In this document: in pieces, positions 1 to 13,647 of the stretch
Layout of the letters: the number at the start of each line of letters is the position of its first letter
Numbering within the stretch: position 1 is the stretch's first letter
Assembly: GCF_030704535.1 (NCBI RefSeq)
Contig: NC_081820.1
Coordinates: 24,608,001-24,672,000 of the forward strand
Length of the DNA stretch: 64,000 nt
Source: Vitis vinifera
Lineage: Eukaryota; Streptophyta; Magnoliopsida; Vitales; Vitaceae
Direction: 5' to 3'
Translations under genes and position numbers: made by a program
The notes under the pieces: model-generated
Databases searched by the model: none
Seen by the model: the letters and a program-made list of their open reading frames with translations, nothing else
Told to the model about the DNA's origin: nothing

Positions 1-1203
1 AAGATTAGAACTCCAGGAGAGAGAGAGAAGCTGAAAGCAAAGAAACCTTATCCCTCACCCCTCTACTGAAAATATTATTTCTTGGCGCCCCTCTCTCTCA
101 TTTACTCATCATACTATTTTATTACATAATTTAGTTTATTTTTCCATTTTTTTTGTCCCTCCTTTATTAAGTTAATTAATTAATATTAATATTATTTTAT
201 TTTTAATGAAAATTTTTGAATTATTTTTCACTTTTTTTTTTATGGTTTTAACTGTCCTATAACAATCATCGGTATCATATGTGGTACAATTCCAACCCTA
301 TAATGTGCTTTTTTTAAAAATAATTTTAATAGATTATTTGTTTTTTCAGTTTGAAAAGGTCGGTCTCAAAGAAGGTTCGTGTTATTTTTTCATTTTATTA
401 TATATATATATATATATAAATGAAAAATAAATTATATTAACCAATGCACGTGTAACATTACATTAACTGCCAAAAAAGAGGACCTTGTCCATTGACCAAT
501 TTCTGTGGAGGAAGCTCAAAACAAGCTTACTCGTACAAAGTGGAGATCCTTATCCTCATTGGATTTATCATTAAATTTCATAAATAAAATTATTACAAGG
601 TTATTTAATTAAATAATCTCTAATTTGAAATTTTAATTTTGCCTTTTTCATATAAAAATAATCTTATTTTTTAAAACTTACACATAAATAATTTAAATTA
701 CGAAAAACATTTATATAAAAAATTAGTTATTTTTTAATTCAAATATGGGTTGGAATAAATTTATAAATTTGAGAAATTTTCATTATTTTAGTAAATTAAT
801 TTTTATTATAATCCTCAAAATGATTCTTATTTTTTATTTAAAAAAAAAAAACATTTGTAAGATATAACCCCAAATATGAAATCAATTGCATAATCAAAAT
901 TATTTATCTATCAAAAAATAAAAAGGTAAATTAGTATTTGTTTGAATATATTTCTCATATTTTAAAAAAAATAGAAAATTCCATATAAAAATAAAACATC
1001 CTATACAAAAAATATATCTTTGAAAATTACTTTTAAAAAATTTTAATATTTAAACCATCTAAATTTTTTTATACCTCGATTTTTTTTAATAAGCTTTTAA
1101 AAATTTTTTTTTTTCTATCTTGAAGAATTCTTATACCTTATATAAAAATTTATACCATTTCTAATTTTCAAAACAGAGCACAAAGAAATATTCAAATCGA
1201 CAC
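1..1203. other. AT-rich intergenic sequence
   Basis: No gene is visible here. The stretch is made of A/T runs with a short TA repeat near 400-418. The GA-rich piece at 19-50 would read as a CT-rich leader on the minus strand and might be the 5' edge of a gene lying to the left of the window, but nothing in the window confirms that. Confidence 0.6.
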
Positions 1204-1643
1204 TTAACAAGCAGTAAAGAAACAGAGGAAATAAGAGGATTTGTGGGATCTAGGCACTGTGACCCTTTTTTTATCTGAACAATCACATGAGAAGCCGCAA
1301 AGGTTTAAGCCACAAGAACGTAATGATAATGGAGAAAAGTAAAATATTTCACAGTAGCACAAAAGGAAGATCAATTGGCAACGCAAGGCCGCATTGCCCG
1401 GAACCTTCATTTCAAAATCTAGAAAAAGGTAAAAAAGAAGAGATTTGAATTTCTGGAAATGGGAGGTTCTTCCCCACATGTAGAGGCTTAGTTTGGGTGA
1501 TGGACATTGCCCTCTCCCTTGGATTTGCAGATTCCATGGAGGCAGGCTGCTGCTACCGTTCACAAGAAGACTGATACCGACATTGGAAAAAAAACTAATC
1601 TGAGAGATGATGATGATGATGATGTTGTTGTTGCTGCAGCTGA

Positions 1644-4600
1644 TCAATGGCTGTATGGGGGCATTGCTGCTGACTGAGGTAGGCCAGTCTGGGTCTGCAT
1701 TGGCATCATTCCAGGGACTGGTTGAGGAGGCATGGTCCCAGGTGGCATGTAGGGGTGGTTGTGCTGCTGCATTGGCATGGACTGAGGTGGTGGTGGTGGT
1801 GCTCCTGCTGCTGCAGCAGATGTGGCCCATCCTGCAGAAGGCTGATGTATCACCGGCTGATCCGAAGGTGAGGCATACTGGGCTCCTTCAAACTGATGAG
1901 TGGAGGGACCTGGAATTGGAACTGGTTGTTGGCCCAGAACAGAAGGTTGGGAGCTCAACACGGGGCTAGTGTAATCTCTGCTCCTATCATTGTTGACCTG
2001 AAATTACAATATACCAAGCTCCTAACTTTAGGACATCACCTTATTTTTCAAGGAAGAAGCAAACCGGTTGTAGAGATATTCTGGTTAAGTAATGCTTTTT
2101 GTAAGAAAAGTTACAGTACAGAATATGTTCTTTCCTTTCAGGAATTCTAGGAGTTTTTCTCACGATATGCTGGTGCAATTATGCCTCAAACAACAGTGAA
2201 GTGGAAGTGTGTGGATCTGTTTCCTGGGTATGTTTTGCCATTGTTAATATTATCATATGGCCTATTACATTATCTAAGATAGGACATCAACAACTAGAAG
2301 AAGCGTCAAAAAGTAATATGACTTCAGTTTTCAAGCTTATATCCCAAGAAAACAATCTTCATCTTTGATATAAAACAACTTAATGTGTACCTTTATACTG
2401 AGATCTGTATGGCGTGAATATGAGATGTGGAGCTTGCAAAACCCTCCATCATAAATGCAGTGTCCTTCCAAGGCTTCCTTAGCAACAATTGCTGTCTGAA
2501 CATCTGCAAGTTCATTGGATTGTCAATAGACGCGATAGCTCATTCTTATTTATTTAATATATAAACAAACAACTCAAGATATTTATTAGAAATTCTGATG
2601 GATTTGAAATCCATTTTTCTTAAACAACCACTCCTAAAAACAGGATTCATGACCACATTTGGGATAGTTTTTTGCTTTTAACTTCCAACCACATGGAAGC
2701 CCTTTTCATAAAATTATCCAACCACAAAGAAGCTCCTATTGAACTTGAAAAAGAGCTTTCAACTTCAAAAAGTCAATCCAAACAGACCTCTGAATTACAT
2801 TTCAATGCATAAAGAAAATTAAGGCATCAACAAAAACCATATGAAAAGCAACTTCCACTTGACCAGGAATGAGTGATTGAGAAGTTTGAGACAATGTTAT
2901 GAGGTTCTATTCTCCCCACCTTTTTATGGAAAGTAATATCAGAAAGGATGAAACACATTGATTCCTTTAAAAGACACCATAAAAGCTAAAAAGAATTTTG
3001 AAAAGGTATGAACTATGTTTATACATGAGACAAAGTCACCATTTCTTTTCTTTTTCTTCTTGTTTTTTTTTTTTTTTTTTGTTGCTGTTGATAGGTGAGA
3101 TGAAGACACATCATTGATAACATGTAGCATTTTACATCTTATGGGTTGCCCAGATAAACAGGGTTGTGAAAGTAGTACGAAATTATTGCCTTTTAAGAAT
3201 TCTGCCCTTACATTTAAAAGAAGAGAAATCAATAGTCAAGAAAGGTATAGAAACTCATTAACACACAAGTGAAACTAGGAGAAAATCGGGTGTCAATCAT
3301 TGGGAACAAGGAATTGCTCCGAGTACCCCTTTCTCTATGCATTGATTTATGTCATTTTTCTACAGATGACCATGTAGGAACTTAGGCTAGAACTTGCCTA
3401 GGCATTTCAACATATATGTCAGTAAAGTTTGAAGGTTACCAGGGTATTGAATCAAAGCCTGAACTCCTCCATTCTTATCAAACATTGCAATCTTTTGGAT
3501 AGGCCCAAAAGCAGAAAAAACCTGGCCATAAAAGAGCCAAAGAATCAATATTGAGAAAGGAATGATTAACAGAAAATGTTAAAAATCACTGGTCAAAGTA
3601 GATACCATGTGTAAGACATCCAAGGTGACAGCATACTGCATGTTCTCAATAGATGCAAGAAGAACATTACTTTCAGGTTCTACTTTTCTTCCATCAAAAC
3701 CCATGCTAAACTGCATTGATGACAAATGAAAACTATTTAATTTAACCACTAAAGACATCAAAATATCAGTTAGTTCCATAAAAATGATGCAAAAATCTTA
3801 TACATCAGATGGCAGAAGCATGGATCGCCGCCAATTGCATGTTAGTGCACTTCAACACACATGCAAATGTTTAAAGCAAGCACTCTTAGTTACCCAAGGT
3901 TTTGTGCATAAAGGAAGAGCCAAAGAACATATCTTGCATTGGCTCAAAGTGAAATGTATTTTGGGCACTTGCATTTACATAGGTGCAATTATATGTGCTA
4001 TCTTTATATTTCAAATTATTCCAGCACCATTTGACACCTTAATGACTCAATTAAACACCGTACAGAGAAAAGCTAAGCATAATTTAAACAAGTTCTACTT
4101 AGCAGCAGCATTGTCTTTGTAATTCTACACTAAGGTTTTCTAATGTGGGCAGGTGCATAGGCCTACAACATAAACCGATCTCATAAATAAAAAGACACCC
4201 ATTATATCTAAATCATTTTTCCTCCATGTTTCCATTTGTGTCCAAAAAATTATGACAGTCCCCATTATGTTTCCAAGACCTATTAAATGTTTTTCCTTAC
4301 GAGGCCAATGAAAACAAATCATTGAAATAAAACATAATATGAGGAGAGAGCATTCAACGCAAACATTGTAATAGTTTCAATAACAGATATTATCAAATGC
4401 TTCTGGAATTTTTGCTGGCCACAATAGGGAATACATGTGGATGGATGGTTATATTTGGCATCTGAAGCCTCTCATGAGAAACATAATAAACAAATTGATT
4501 GACCCTGGAATGTGTATAACAAGTAATCAACATGTCATAGTATAGGTATGTCATCTTCTACTCAAAATAAAATTCCAGAACCTTACTTGACCACTTCCAT

Positions 4601-7413
4601 CTATGGCTGATGAAGCAACAGGAAGATAAGGATTAGTGTAGTCCCTGAATTTTGCAAAAAGGAAAAATATGATCAAACAGAGTGAATAGAGGGTAAGAAT
4701 CAAATTTGACAAAAGAGGCAAAAAGGAGTCAGCAATGAGCTAAAGAAAGAGAACTTGTAAACACAGAAACCAATACTTGAACCTGGATACCAAAACGGCC
4801 CAATGCAATACACTCATATACCAAAAGAATTATAAATCAGTAATACCTGCTGCGGTGGCTTTGGAATTTCACACTCAAATCTGTGTGTGCAGAAAATGTA
4901 ATCCTAAGAGTGCATGGTCCCAAATGCTCTGGAAGTAGGTACCTAATACCCAAGACAAGAAAGGCAGTTGATCATCAAGCAGGTAAATTGAGTGCATATA
5001 GCATATGGATGCATAGCAATAACAGAATAACACAAGAACGTGATAGGAAATACAATTTTCCAGTCTAAACTTCGAACATAAAAGAAATAAAAAAGGGTGG
5101 TACATAAAAAAGTTTCGAAAGTCTAGAAGTCTATCTGAAGTTTGATTGGATCATTTATACCATAAAGATTCTCAAAAATAGGGCCAGCAGATGTCCAACC
5201 AAGTGCATATGCATTGAGTCTACAATCATAAAGTTGGATTACAACCAGCGTCTAATTAACAAATGTTTTACCTCGGGATGCTCCTTCCATCCAAGGCATT
5301 TTTTGCAGCAGAGGCAGTTTCTGAATCTGAAAATTGCACCAAAGCCTGACAAAGATATAGCACAAACTCATGTTTGGAGGTAGAAGAACCCATTAATAGA
5401 AACCACAACAGAACTGAGTTAAATTTATAAACCTGGAATCCGGCTGTCTTCTCAAAGGTAGTGATCTTATGCACAAATCCAAAAGCAGAAAACACCTGCA
5501 TCACTGAAATAACTTCAGCAAGAGATTGAAACAAAAATCCTACAAATTTAAGAGGCTGTTCCATCTGTTACCCTCTCTGAGTACTGTTACAGAAATCAGG
5601 AAATGTAAACGAATCCAGCCATCTATTTTTTGGCAAACAGAAACAATAACAGATTTTATCATCTATATAAACAGGTTGGCAAAATAATCAACACATCATC
5701 AGTGACAAATGAACATTGAGAATAACAAGAAAAAATATGAAATTAAAGATAAAAAGGATCACCTACACCATCAGTTTTAAACTTTTAACAAGTGCCAGGA
5801 AAACTGTAGTTTTATTGTTCTGTATCAAGGTCATCTGAAAAGACTAACTGCCTTAACCATAAGAAACAGTTGCACCTTGTTGGAAACTGAAATGGAACTG
5901 ACATGTTATTGATAAAGTAATAAGCTGTGAATTGCAAACAAAGGGCGACCACTGTTTGCCTATGAAACTCAGACTTTTACTCCAGGGGAATGTGAACTGT
6001 ATCATTCATCTTCCACTCAGTATCACTTATTTAAATTGCATCAAATGAAGAATCTGAAACTCTTTACAGAATTTGAGATTTTGTGTTCTGCATTGGAAGG
6101 ATAGCTTTAATTGGGACAATATATCAAAGTAATAAAAGTGGGCATTTTTGCATCTTTCCTTGGACTAAAAACAAACTTCTATAAGACTTGTTCATCCATT
6201 CCCAGATCACTGCATAAGTAAGAAATCTCTAGGATTGAACTAAACCTTCCAATTATCAACTAAGAATTCTTCTCCTTCTTTTCTTATGATGCTCATTACA
6301 GTTCCTTGGACAAAGCAGTGAAAGCCAAGTTTTCTTGAAGCTCAAAACTTCAACCCTTCTATTTTTTAATAGGCAAATTATACTTGTACCTTTTTGGTTT
6401 GTGATGTATGTGTGTGTGCTTCCATAGAGGAAAACACAATATCAACTCATTCTACAACACAATTATGAAACATCTATACCAAACATAAAAAATGCATAGT
6501 GAATAATTGACCTACAAGTATGGCATTCTGGCACAGAGCATGCTGTATGGAAGGGAGAGGGATGCACAAGAGCAAAGAAATCAAAGCATCCTAAACTCTT
6601 AGAATGGTAGGGAGAGGAAGATAAGGAGGAAGAGTAGGGAAGAAAGAGTCAGTGTTAAGGAAAGGAGAAAGAAGACAAACACACATGTGCCCTTTCTCCC
6701 AATGCATTAAGCTGCCATCGAAGATATTGCTGTGACATGGGCCTGCTGATTCATTCACATTCATGTCAAACAAATGCCTTATGAAGCATCACAAACTACA
6801 ACCTAATCATAGAAACTCACAGCAACATCCTTTTAGTGACAAATTTACCTCCCATAATTGTTAACAGAAAAGCATGCAACTTGCTTACCAAGTGTAAAAC
6901 GTCAATGCTCACAAGGCGTGCATCAGCACCCTCGATTGTCACCAGCAGTACATTTCCAGCAACATCAGCAGATGTTTTGTTGTTTACTATTTCTTGCCGG
7001 TTGGAATATTGTAAGTAGACGGTTTTCCCCCGTACTTGAGCCGGCTCTGAAGATGAAGCATAATATGATATCATTGCAATAGCTTGATTCAAATCTGCCT
7101 GGAAAAGATTAAAAAATATAATAAGTTCAAATTTTTGACAGAATGGAACAGATATTTAAAAAGGACAAAAGGAAAAAAAATGGAGGAAATAGTGTGTCTA
7201 AGAAGATAAAGAAGAATTCACACTCACAAATTCAATAAAAGCTTGATTCCTGTTTGCCCCAACATTGCATTTTGTGTTGACAACTTTACCAAATGGCTTT
7301 CCCAGCTCAATCAATTCCTCCTCTGTGCACTCCCATGGCAAGTTCCTTAAATGGAGCACCTTGGATGGTGGTTGAGTGTAACGGAATTGTGGTTGACTTG
7401 ATACAGATGCCAT
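1644..7413 (-). CDS. PTB2: Polypyrimidine tract-binding protein, PTB1/PTB2 type
   Basis: Nuclear RNA-binding protein that binds pyrimidine-rich RNA and steers alternative splicing. Coding exons read on the minus strand: 7413-7228, 7098-6889, 5495-5433, 5345-5272, 4942-4847, 4644-4587, 3710-3606, 3521-3440, 2503-2391, 1997-1644. They total 1341 nt, or 446 aa, with GT-AG introns and matching phases. RRM1 lies at about residues 16-95 ([17 protein letters not shown]), RRM2 at about 112-190 ([20 protein letters not shown]) and RRM3 at about 245-325 ([20 protein letters not shown]). The last 110 residues are rich in Pro, Gln and Met. The only ATG ahead of RRM1 in its exon is at 7413, giving [14 protein letters not shown], close to the known PTB1/2 start. 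This is not the shorter-tailed PTB3 class. The 3' UTR probably runs towards about 1200. Choosing PTB2 over PTB1 is from memory. Confidence 0.93.
6512..6597 (-). other. Candidate poison cassette exon of the PTB gene
   Basis: The segment follows the pyrimidine tract, has acceptor AGs at 6598 and 6596, and ends in TTGTAG followed by a GTCAAT donor at 6511. The flanking coding exons end and start in phase 0. Using the second AG, the exon reads TTT AGG ATG CTT TGA, a stop at the fifth codon. Arabidopsis PTB1/2 are known to limit their own expression through such a premature-stop exon. That this one is spliced in is inference. Confidence 0.38.
6601..6680 (-). promoter_or_regulatory. Dense polypyrimidine tract inside the PTB gene intron
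   Basis: On the minus strand this 80-base part of the 1.39-kb intron between coding exons 2 and 3 is almost all C and T, with repeated TTCTT, CTTCC and TCTCC blocks. That is the kind of RNA PTB itself binds. It ends in CTAAGAG, which offers two overlapping AG acceptors just before a possible cassette exon. A binding-site role is inferred. Confidence 0.5.
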
Positions 7414-9119
7414 TCCGTACAATAACCCCAATTGGTTGAAGGACACTGCAGAGATATGAAGTCCTTTGGACCCCTATGATAAAAGAGTTATTCGGTTATT
7501 ATGTTCATTATATTCCAAAAATGTCTGCATATTTGCTATAAGATGCTAACTTGCGCGTCACACTTCGTAAGGAAATCTTTCCACCCCACAACAATGCCTA
7601 TTGCCACTGCACCATATAACAGGATTCTAACAAAAACAAAGAGCACAACAAGGACAAAAGGCTTCAACATTTTCCATAACACTATGTTCTTGAGTGTTGT
7701 CTTGGGTTGTCATTCCAAAATGAAAAGTTTCAGAAACAATTTCTAAACAAGATAAATATAACCTTGAAGTGCAGAAAATGTTTGGAATTGATGGAAATTT
7801 TTGTAAACATAACAAGGACAAAGGAACAGTTTTAGATGATGCAATGGCAAGGTCAATATAATGGGAAATAAAGCTATTGGAATTTAATATAACCATCTTC
7901 ATAGTAAGAGATGTAAAAAGGGTCATGCACTAAGACTTGAGGAAAAAAGGATCAAAACCTTTTGACCCACAAAATAAGATACAAAAACTAAAGCTAAGCC
8001 CCTTTATTAAGTGGTTGATAATACATTTCATATTGAAGTAATATTAAAACATATAATGCCAATACTTTTCTATTTCTTATATCTACATCATTTTCTTGAA
8101 ATATCTATAAGTTCAAAACATTTGACAAATGATTCATAGGTTAACCCTATGTTTTGAATTGAAGCAAAAGCCCTTTCCTCAGCTGCTAAAATTAAACCTT
8201 CAAACTTCAGAAACATTTCGTTTTTCAATCAGAAACATTTCATGGTTGAAAAAAATTCAAACAAAAGCTCTTTTGAACTTCTGAAATTTGTCAATTGAAA
8301 AAACTCAGAACATTGTATTGTGTTTTTGTTTCAGTTAGCTAAAACCCAGGATGTTTTTTGAAACCTATTGAAATTTCCAAAATATACCATGTCGTGTTTT
8401 GTTTCCATTAGTTAAAACTTGAGACATCATTTAAACTTTCATCACAACTGTTTACCAAAGGGAAAAATTTTCTGATCCAAAAAGCTAGAATCCCACATAT
8501 ATTTTGGTGGGCAGATCCAAAATATATTCATAACGAAATCAACTGGTTCACACCATTGAAATCACATTCAAAAGGTTAGATTTAACAGTCCACCAAACCA
8601 TTTTTTGTTTGACTTTATTCTTTCAATAAACTGAAAGTACAGAAAAATCATACACAGAAAGTACTCAATTTGCTAACCAAAACCACATAACAAAATGAAA
8701 AAAAAAAAAAGGAGGGGGGGCGGAAGTGGAACCAATCAACACGCGAAACACATAAAACTCCACCAGAGAAGGAAAAAAAAAATTCAAAAACAACCTACAA
8801 CATTAGCAGAAAACTGCAACTTCCAATAACAAATTAAATATCAAAATAAAAATAAAAATCAACACGCAAGCACATAAAATCCGCCTAAAAAAATATATAA
8901 TAACATACATATTAGCAAAATTTCAAGTTCCAAGAACAGATTACACATTAATCTCATCATCGCCGGTTCGATTTCAAAGGAAAAAGCGAATAGTAACAAC
9001 AAGGGCAAGATCAATAAACAAATTCGATGCATAGCTTTGGAGAGATAAATAGAGATCCAAGCATAATACCAGAAATTAGGGCAAGAACTAAAGAGAATTG
9101 AAGATTTGGGTTGAAATAC

Positions 9120-9200
9120 CTAAAAGACGAGAGGACCGAGGCCTCGTTTGCAATATTCACAAAATTTAGGGTTCACAGAGAACAGAAGATGAGATAATAC
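9120..9200 (-). other. Likely 5' UTR exon of the PTB gene
   Basis: Minus-strand sequence CGTCTTTTAG is followed at 9119 by GTATTT, a good donor. The first coding exon about 1.7 kb away has an acceptor (TCTCTGCAG) 5' of the ATG at 7413. The start of transcription is not defined; the upper edge is approximate. Confidence 0.4.
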
Positions 9201-9652
9201 TTCTCCTTTATCGCGATTTAGGGATGAATTTTGGCGCGGGTAGGAGTGCGTACGTGCACACCCTGCGCATGTTAACAGAAACAACCCCAAGAGCGTTACA
9301 CCAGGAGGCGTACGTTAGCTGAGGGTAGTTGATAACTTGATATCCAAATTTAAAAAATATATATACAAAATGCATTAAATTTTGAAAAAGTAAAATATAT
9401 AAATTTAATAAAAATCCATACAATATCAATTATACTATATAAATATTTTTTTTTTTTCAATATCCGAACAACCTTATATTGCCAAACCCTTAACACTCTT
9501 AATTGAGACTCAAATTTCAAGGTGCTGACCAGCTCACAACAATCAACACCGATAAATTTAAGGTATTACCTTTGACATGATTTTCTCTTATTTTTATTAT
9601 TAAGATATAATAAAATATAAAAATTAATTTTTAAAATTTTTCAATGAACACA

Positions 9653-9714
<62 letters not shown>

Positions 9715-10490
9715 TGTTTTTTATCTTAAATAAAAATCCTTCAACTTAAATCACCTCGTTAAATGGAATTAATATCATTTGGTATGATGAAGTAAAAAAA
9801 GATTGACATAATTCAAAAATTAAATAAATAAATTTTTAAACCATATTTGGTAAATGAATTTTTATTTTATAATTTTTTGTATTTTTAATTTCACACTTTT
9901 ACATGTTTTTTGATGATTTTTTATTTATTTTATCCTATTTATTTATATAACTTTATTATTTTAAAAAATTATTAATTTATTGAAAAATAATATATTAACT
10001 TGTTTATACCTTTTAAAAAATTATTAAAATAATACTAGACTCATAAATTTAAATATATAGATTTTTATTATAAAATCATATATTTTTAATTTTACAACAA
10101 TAAAAGTATTAATTAATAAATAATAATCATTAATATTAGCTTTTATATACTTTTTATTATTATTTTTAATTTTAACAGTGTCAAGGTGCAATTGCGTATC
10201 ACCTAACATGGAGAAAAAGATTTATAGTGACAAATACAAACTCTTAAATGTCAAATACAAGCCCATCACTAAACCCAATTCAAATTTTTGGTAACTTTCC
10301 ATGGCATATCACCTAACATAGAGCATTGTAAGGAAAAAATCAATGGGTGGAACATAAAGATCAGAGTCGAATCATCAAACACATGCATGCAAGGTTACGA
10401 TATAAGCACCAAATAAGAGGAGGAAGAAGAAGAAATTAATCGAAAAACCGAGGCGGGTCGGGTCGGGTCATTATCGGTAAGCAATGCTGC
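9201..10490. other. Intergenic sequence between PTB and the membrane protein gene
   Basis: No gene seen. The sequence is AT-rich and holds the A/TA microsatellite at 9652-9710. Two small fragments containing CATATCACCTAACAT or a near copy lie at about 10195 and 10305, a short direct repeat. Confidence 0.6.
9652..9710. repeat. Poly-A followed by (TA)20 microsatellite
   Basis: A run of 19 A (9652-9670) is followed by 20 TA units (9671-9710). It is likely to vary in length between individuals. Confidence 0.95.
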
Positions 10491-12733
10491 TTAACTATGG
10501 CCTACAAGGACATCCCTGTAAGGAGTTGGAACCACAACTGGCATTGTTTCCTCCACATGTATTTTTCTCCTCCTCTGATCTTCTAGGATGAGAGGGATTT
10601 GGCCTTCCCTTTCATGAATCAGTCTCTCTTGTGCCCCTCCTCGGAGTTTTTCAAGCCTTAATCCATCCATTTGCTGCATTTTGAACACTTTCACCACATT
10701 CATTAGGCCCCCAATGAAGAACAGTAGCGACCCAAACATGCCTAACCACACCCAAGCCATACCCTGCCAAGAAAAAAGACAGTCATCCAAGGTTGTCCCG
10801 CAATATTTCTATATGGAAATTTCAGCTAAAATTTCATGGAAACCCTTCATGATCATGCTAGAATGCTTGTTTGTCATGCACAATATAAGGCATGTTTTGC
10901 ACAAACCCAATAATTTTGATTAGAAATCTCTTAAACTCGATAAATTTCGTTCAACATTCTTTAGATGGTTTTTGTTTTTTTACTGAATAGAAAAAACCAA
11001 AATATTCAGTTTTATCTATTCAACTAAAAGTACTTTATTATATTAACCAATATCACTAAAATGAACTTATCATTAATAAGTTTAGTTTAATTATATTGAT
11101 TGATGTCAATGAATTATTTTTATCTGAATAGAAAAAACCAAATATTTTAACTTTTTCTAATCAGATAAAAAACAAACACCACCTTAAAATGGATATAATT
11201 TGTGGCATGCTTTGTGCTTGAATGAATGCCTTCTATCCATTCTATGAAAATTTATGCACCAAATCATAAACCCAGTAAATTTCATTAAAGATTCTCTTGG
11301 ATGCGCCATTTCACATTTGCTCAAGTCTGTTTCCGTTTCTAGAGTATCAAGTCATTCTTCATGATAGTTACTCAAAGCAAACCGATATTATGAGTTGGTA
11401 GACTCTCGACAAATAGTTTATCTTCCTAAATACTTCTCTAAATTATTGTCCATCTACTTCTAAACTACCATGTTAGTGTCTTGTGATAGTTGTATAAGGA
11501 AAATAATCCAATTTAGTATCATGCAATGGCATAGCATATAATTTTTTATACTTTATTTTAGCGAATCTCTTAAGAAAATAGAACATCGCTCTTTAGGAGA
11601 ACTTACCAATAAGTCTATACCATGATGAACCAATCGCGCTTGCTCATGGCAGTTTATAATTGAACCCACCATGAACAACAAGCTTCCCATTAAGAATGGG
11701 ATGTGGACGCTCTGCTGCAATATTTGGATGTGTCCATCAGCTCTCTCGTAGATTTGGCACGAGTTATGGATCGAGCCAAGCACCCATAGAACAGGGCCAG
11801 CAATAAGCATGTTCAAAGCATGCCTCTCCAATTTGAAGTAACCATAGCCTTTCTCTTCCTGCAATTTGCAGATCCAATATTGTGACAATACATTGTTAAA
11901 AAGTTGGACCCACAAAGCCAAATTTGATTTTATAATGATATTATATGGTAATAAAAATTTTTAAAAGGTTTATATGATTCAAAATTCAAAATAAAGACGA
12001 TCGGACAAGGTCTATATGATAGTTTTTTTGGTGCAAATGTTATAATATAATAGGACTAAAATATAAAATATTAAAATCAATATTTCTCAATTCAATGTAC
12101 ATAAAACCCTATTGTTTTTTCTTTTTCTTTTTGGGAATGGAAACTATTTTTTTATTTTCTTTTCATGGAGAATTGAGCTCAAAAAAAGGGAAAATGTGAA
12201 AATACTCTCAAGGAAAGTGAATAGCAGTTCCCAAAAGATTAGAAGGGGAAAGAATTAAAAAGCTTATAAAATGTAAAATATAAAAAGAATATAAATATTG
12301 TAAATACTAAAGGATCATGAATATATATGAGTTCATGTATATCCAAAATTAATGTTTTGTTTGGTTGTGTGATTTAAAAATAATTTTTTGTTTTTAAAAT
12401 AACATTGATGTTAGTATGAGGAAACAACCTTTAAAAATAAAATGAAATAGAAATCAATATAACAAGTATAAATTATTTTAATTAGTTTTTAAAAGTAAAA
12501 GGAAAATATGACCCATTTGGTCAAGCCATTTGAAACTTGTTTTTAAAAATTGTTTTAAAGTTAAAAAATAAAAAACAGACTTTAAAAATAAGTATAAAAA
12601 GTATGATCTTATAAGTACTTTTTTTTTATATTAAAAACTAATTCATTGTAAATGAAGTAATTATTTTTAGCATAGTACAATATTTTAAAAAATATAGTAA
12701 AGAAAATAAAAAGAAATTATAAACAAATACAAT

Positions 12734-12793
<60 letters not shown>

Positions 12794-13647
12794 GAGATAT
12801 TTGACATTATTATTATTATATAAAAATTTTAATATTCCCCTTTCCCGATGAAACATTTCTATTCTATAAAATTTAATTATACTATTTTTATGATAAGATG
12901 GCATAAGATATGATATATTGCATATATGTGTTGCACCAAAAGTAAATTCTTTATGATTGTTTCCCACTTTGATTCTTAGGTTCTTTCCCCCCTCCTTCAT
13001 AGGAAAAAAAATTCTTCCTTTCTCTCATCTTAAGAAAGCATCCACTCTTCATGGCATTTCAAATACTTCAAGTTACCTAAATAGTTGGGATTAAGTCACT
13101 TAATCCACTGAATGCACCTCCACCTTATATATATATACTAACAAAAAAAATGATCAAATAAACTCAAAAATCTTTTTTATTTTTTTATTTTTTCTTATTT
13201 ATTGGGAAACAAATATGACCAACCAGAATAAGAAAATGTACAACATGGGTATGGGTATTAGATTCTGTGATGGTATCTGCTTGAACGTACCTGAAGGAAG
13301 AGGAAGAGAATGCCCAAGAAGGAGAGGAGATACCCCATGGCCTGAACAAACGGAACCGAGAACTCCACAAGCCCAAGCTGAAGATCAAACTCCATCAACC
13401 CTAATCTGTAATCGATCCCGGCCATGTGCGCCACCAGATCATGAACATTCACCACAAACAAGAGCCCTAACCCTATCATCATCAGCGCAAGCCCTGATTT
13501 GGGGTCTCTGGAGAGCTGGGAGACGAATCCGCTGAGGAGAACGATGGTGGCGAAGACGTAGAGGCCGGCGTTTATGTACTCGAAGCGGTTCCGAGCGAGG
13601 CGAGTGCCATAGAGGCGGCTCTCTCTGGCGGATGCGAGCTTCACCAT
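10491..13647 (-). CDS. Uncharacterised six-pass membrane protein
   Basis: Three coding exons, 13647-13291, 11858-11607 and 10763-10491, join at codon boundaries to give 293 aa. I do not recognise a named family, though the protein looks like a conserved plant membrane protein. Hydrophobic segments lie at about residues 25-45 (YINAGLYVFATIVLLSGF), 52-75, 97-118, 133-153, 171-190 and 204-229. A short basic N-terminus (ESRLYGTRLARNR) precedes the first, and a charged C-terminal tail of about 60 residues follows the last. Histidines and acidic residues sit next to the segments (VHDLVAH, INCHEQARLVHH) and could bind a metal or ligand, but that is speculation. The start is the first ATG, in a GC-rich leader. 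Intron 2 carries a MITE. Confidence 0.8.
10963..11184. mobile_element. Foldback MITE, family B, copy 1
   Basis: The left part carries AATAGAAAAAACCAAAATATT and the right part the same motif again, with inverted ends of the type TGGTGTTTGTTTTTT. The middle is a near-palindrome around CATTAATAAG. A second copy with the same layout is at 39617-39841. It lies in intron 2 of the membrane protein gene and has no coding capacity. Edges are approximate. Confidence 0.6.
12735..12793. repeat. (TAA)n/(TTA)n palindromic microsatellite
   Basis: TAA units switch into TTA units, so the tract can fold back on itself. It lies in intron 1 of the membrane protein gene. Confidence 0.9.

Noticed and set aside
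3784..4122. 112-aa plus-strand frame with a hydrophobic stretch inside a PTB intron
   Set aside because: No recognisable domain, antisense to an intron, composition like random AT-rich sequence.
7414..7446. Earlier start for the PTB protein
   Set aside because: The upstream part of the frame begins at a GTG and lies right at the splice acceptor; the first ATG at 7413 matches the known PTB1/2 start.
12735..12793. CRISPR-like or structured array
   Set aside because: It is a simple trinucleotide microsatellite. No CRISPR array exists anywhere in this plant sequence.
13215..13535. 106-aa plus-strand frame
   Set aside because: Antisense to exon 1 of the membrane protein gene.
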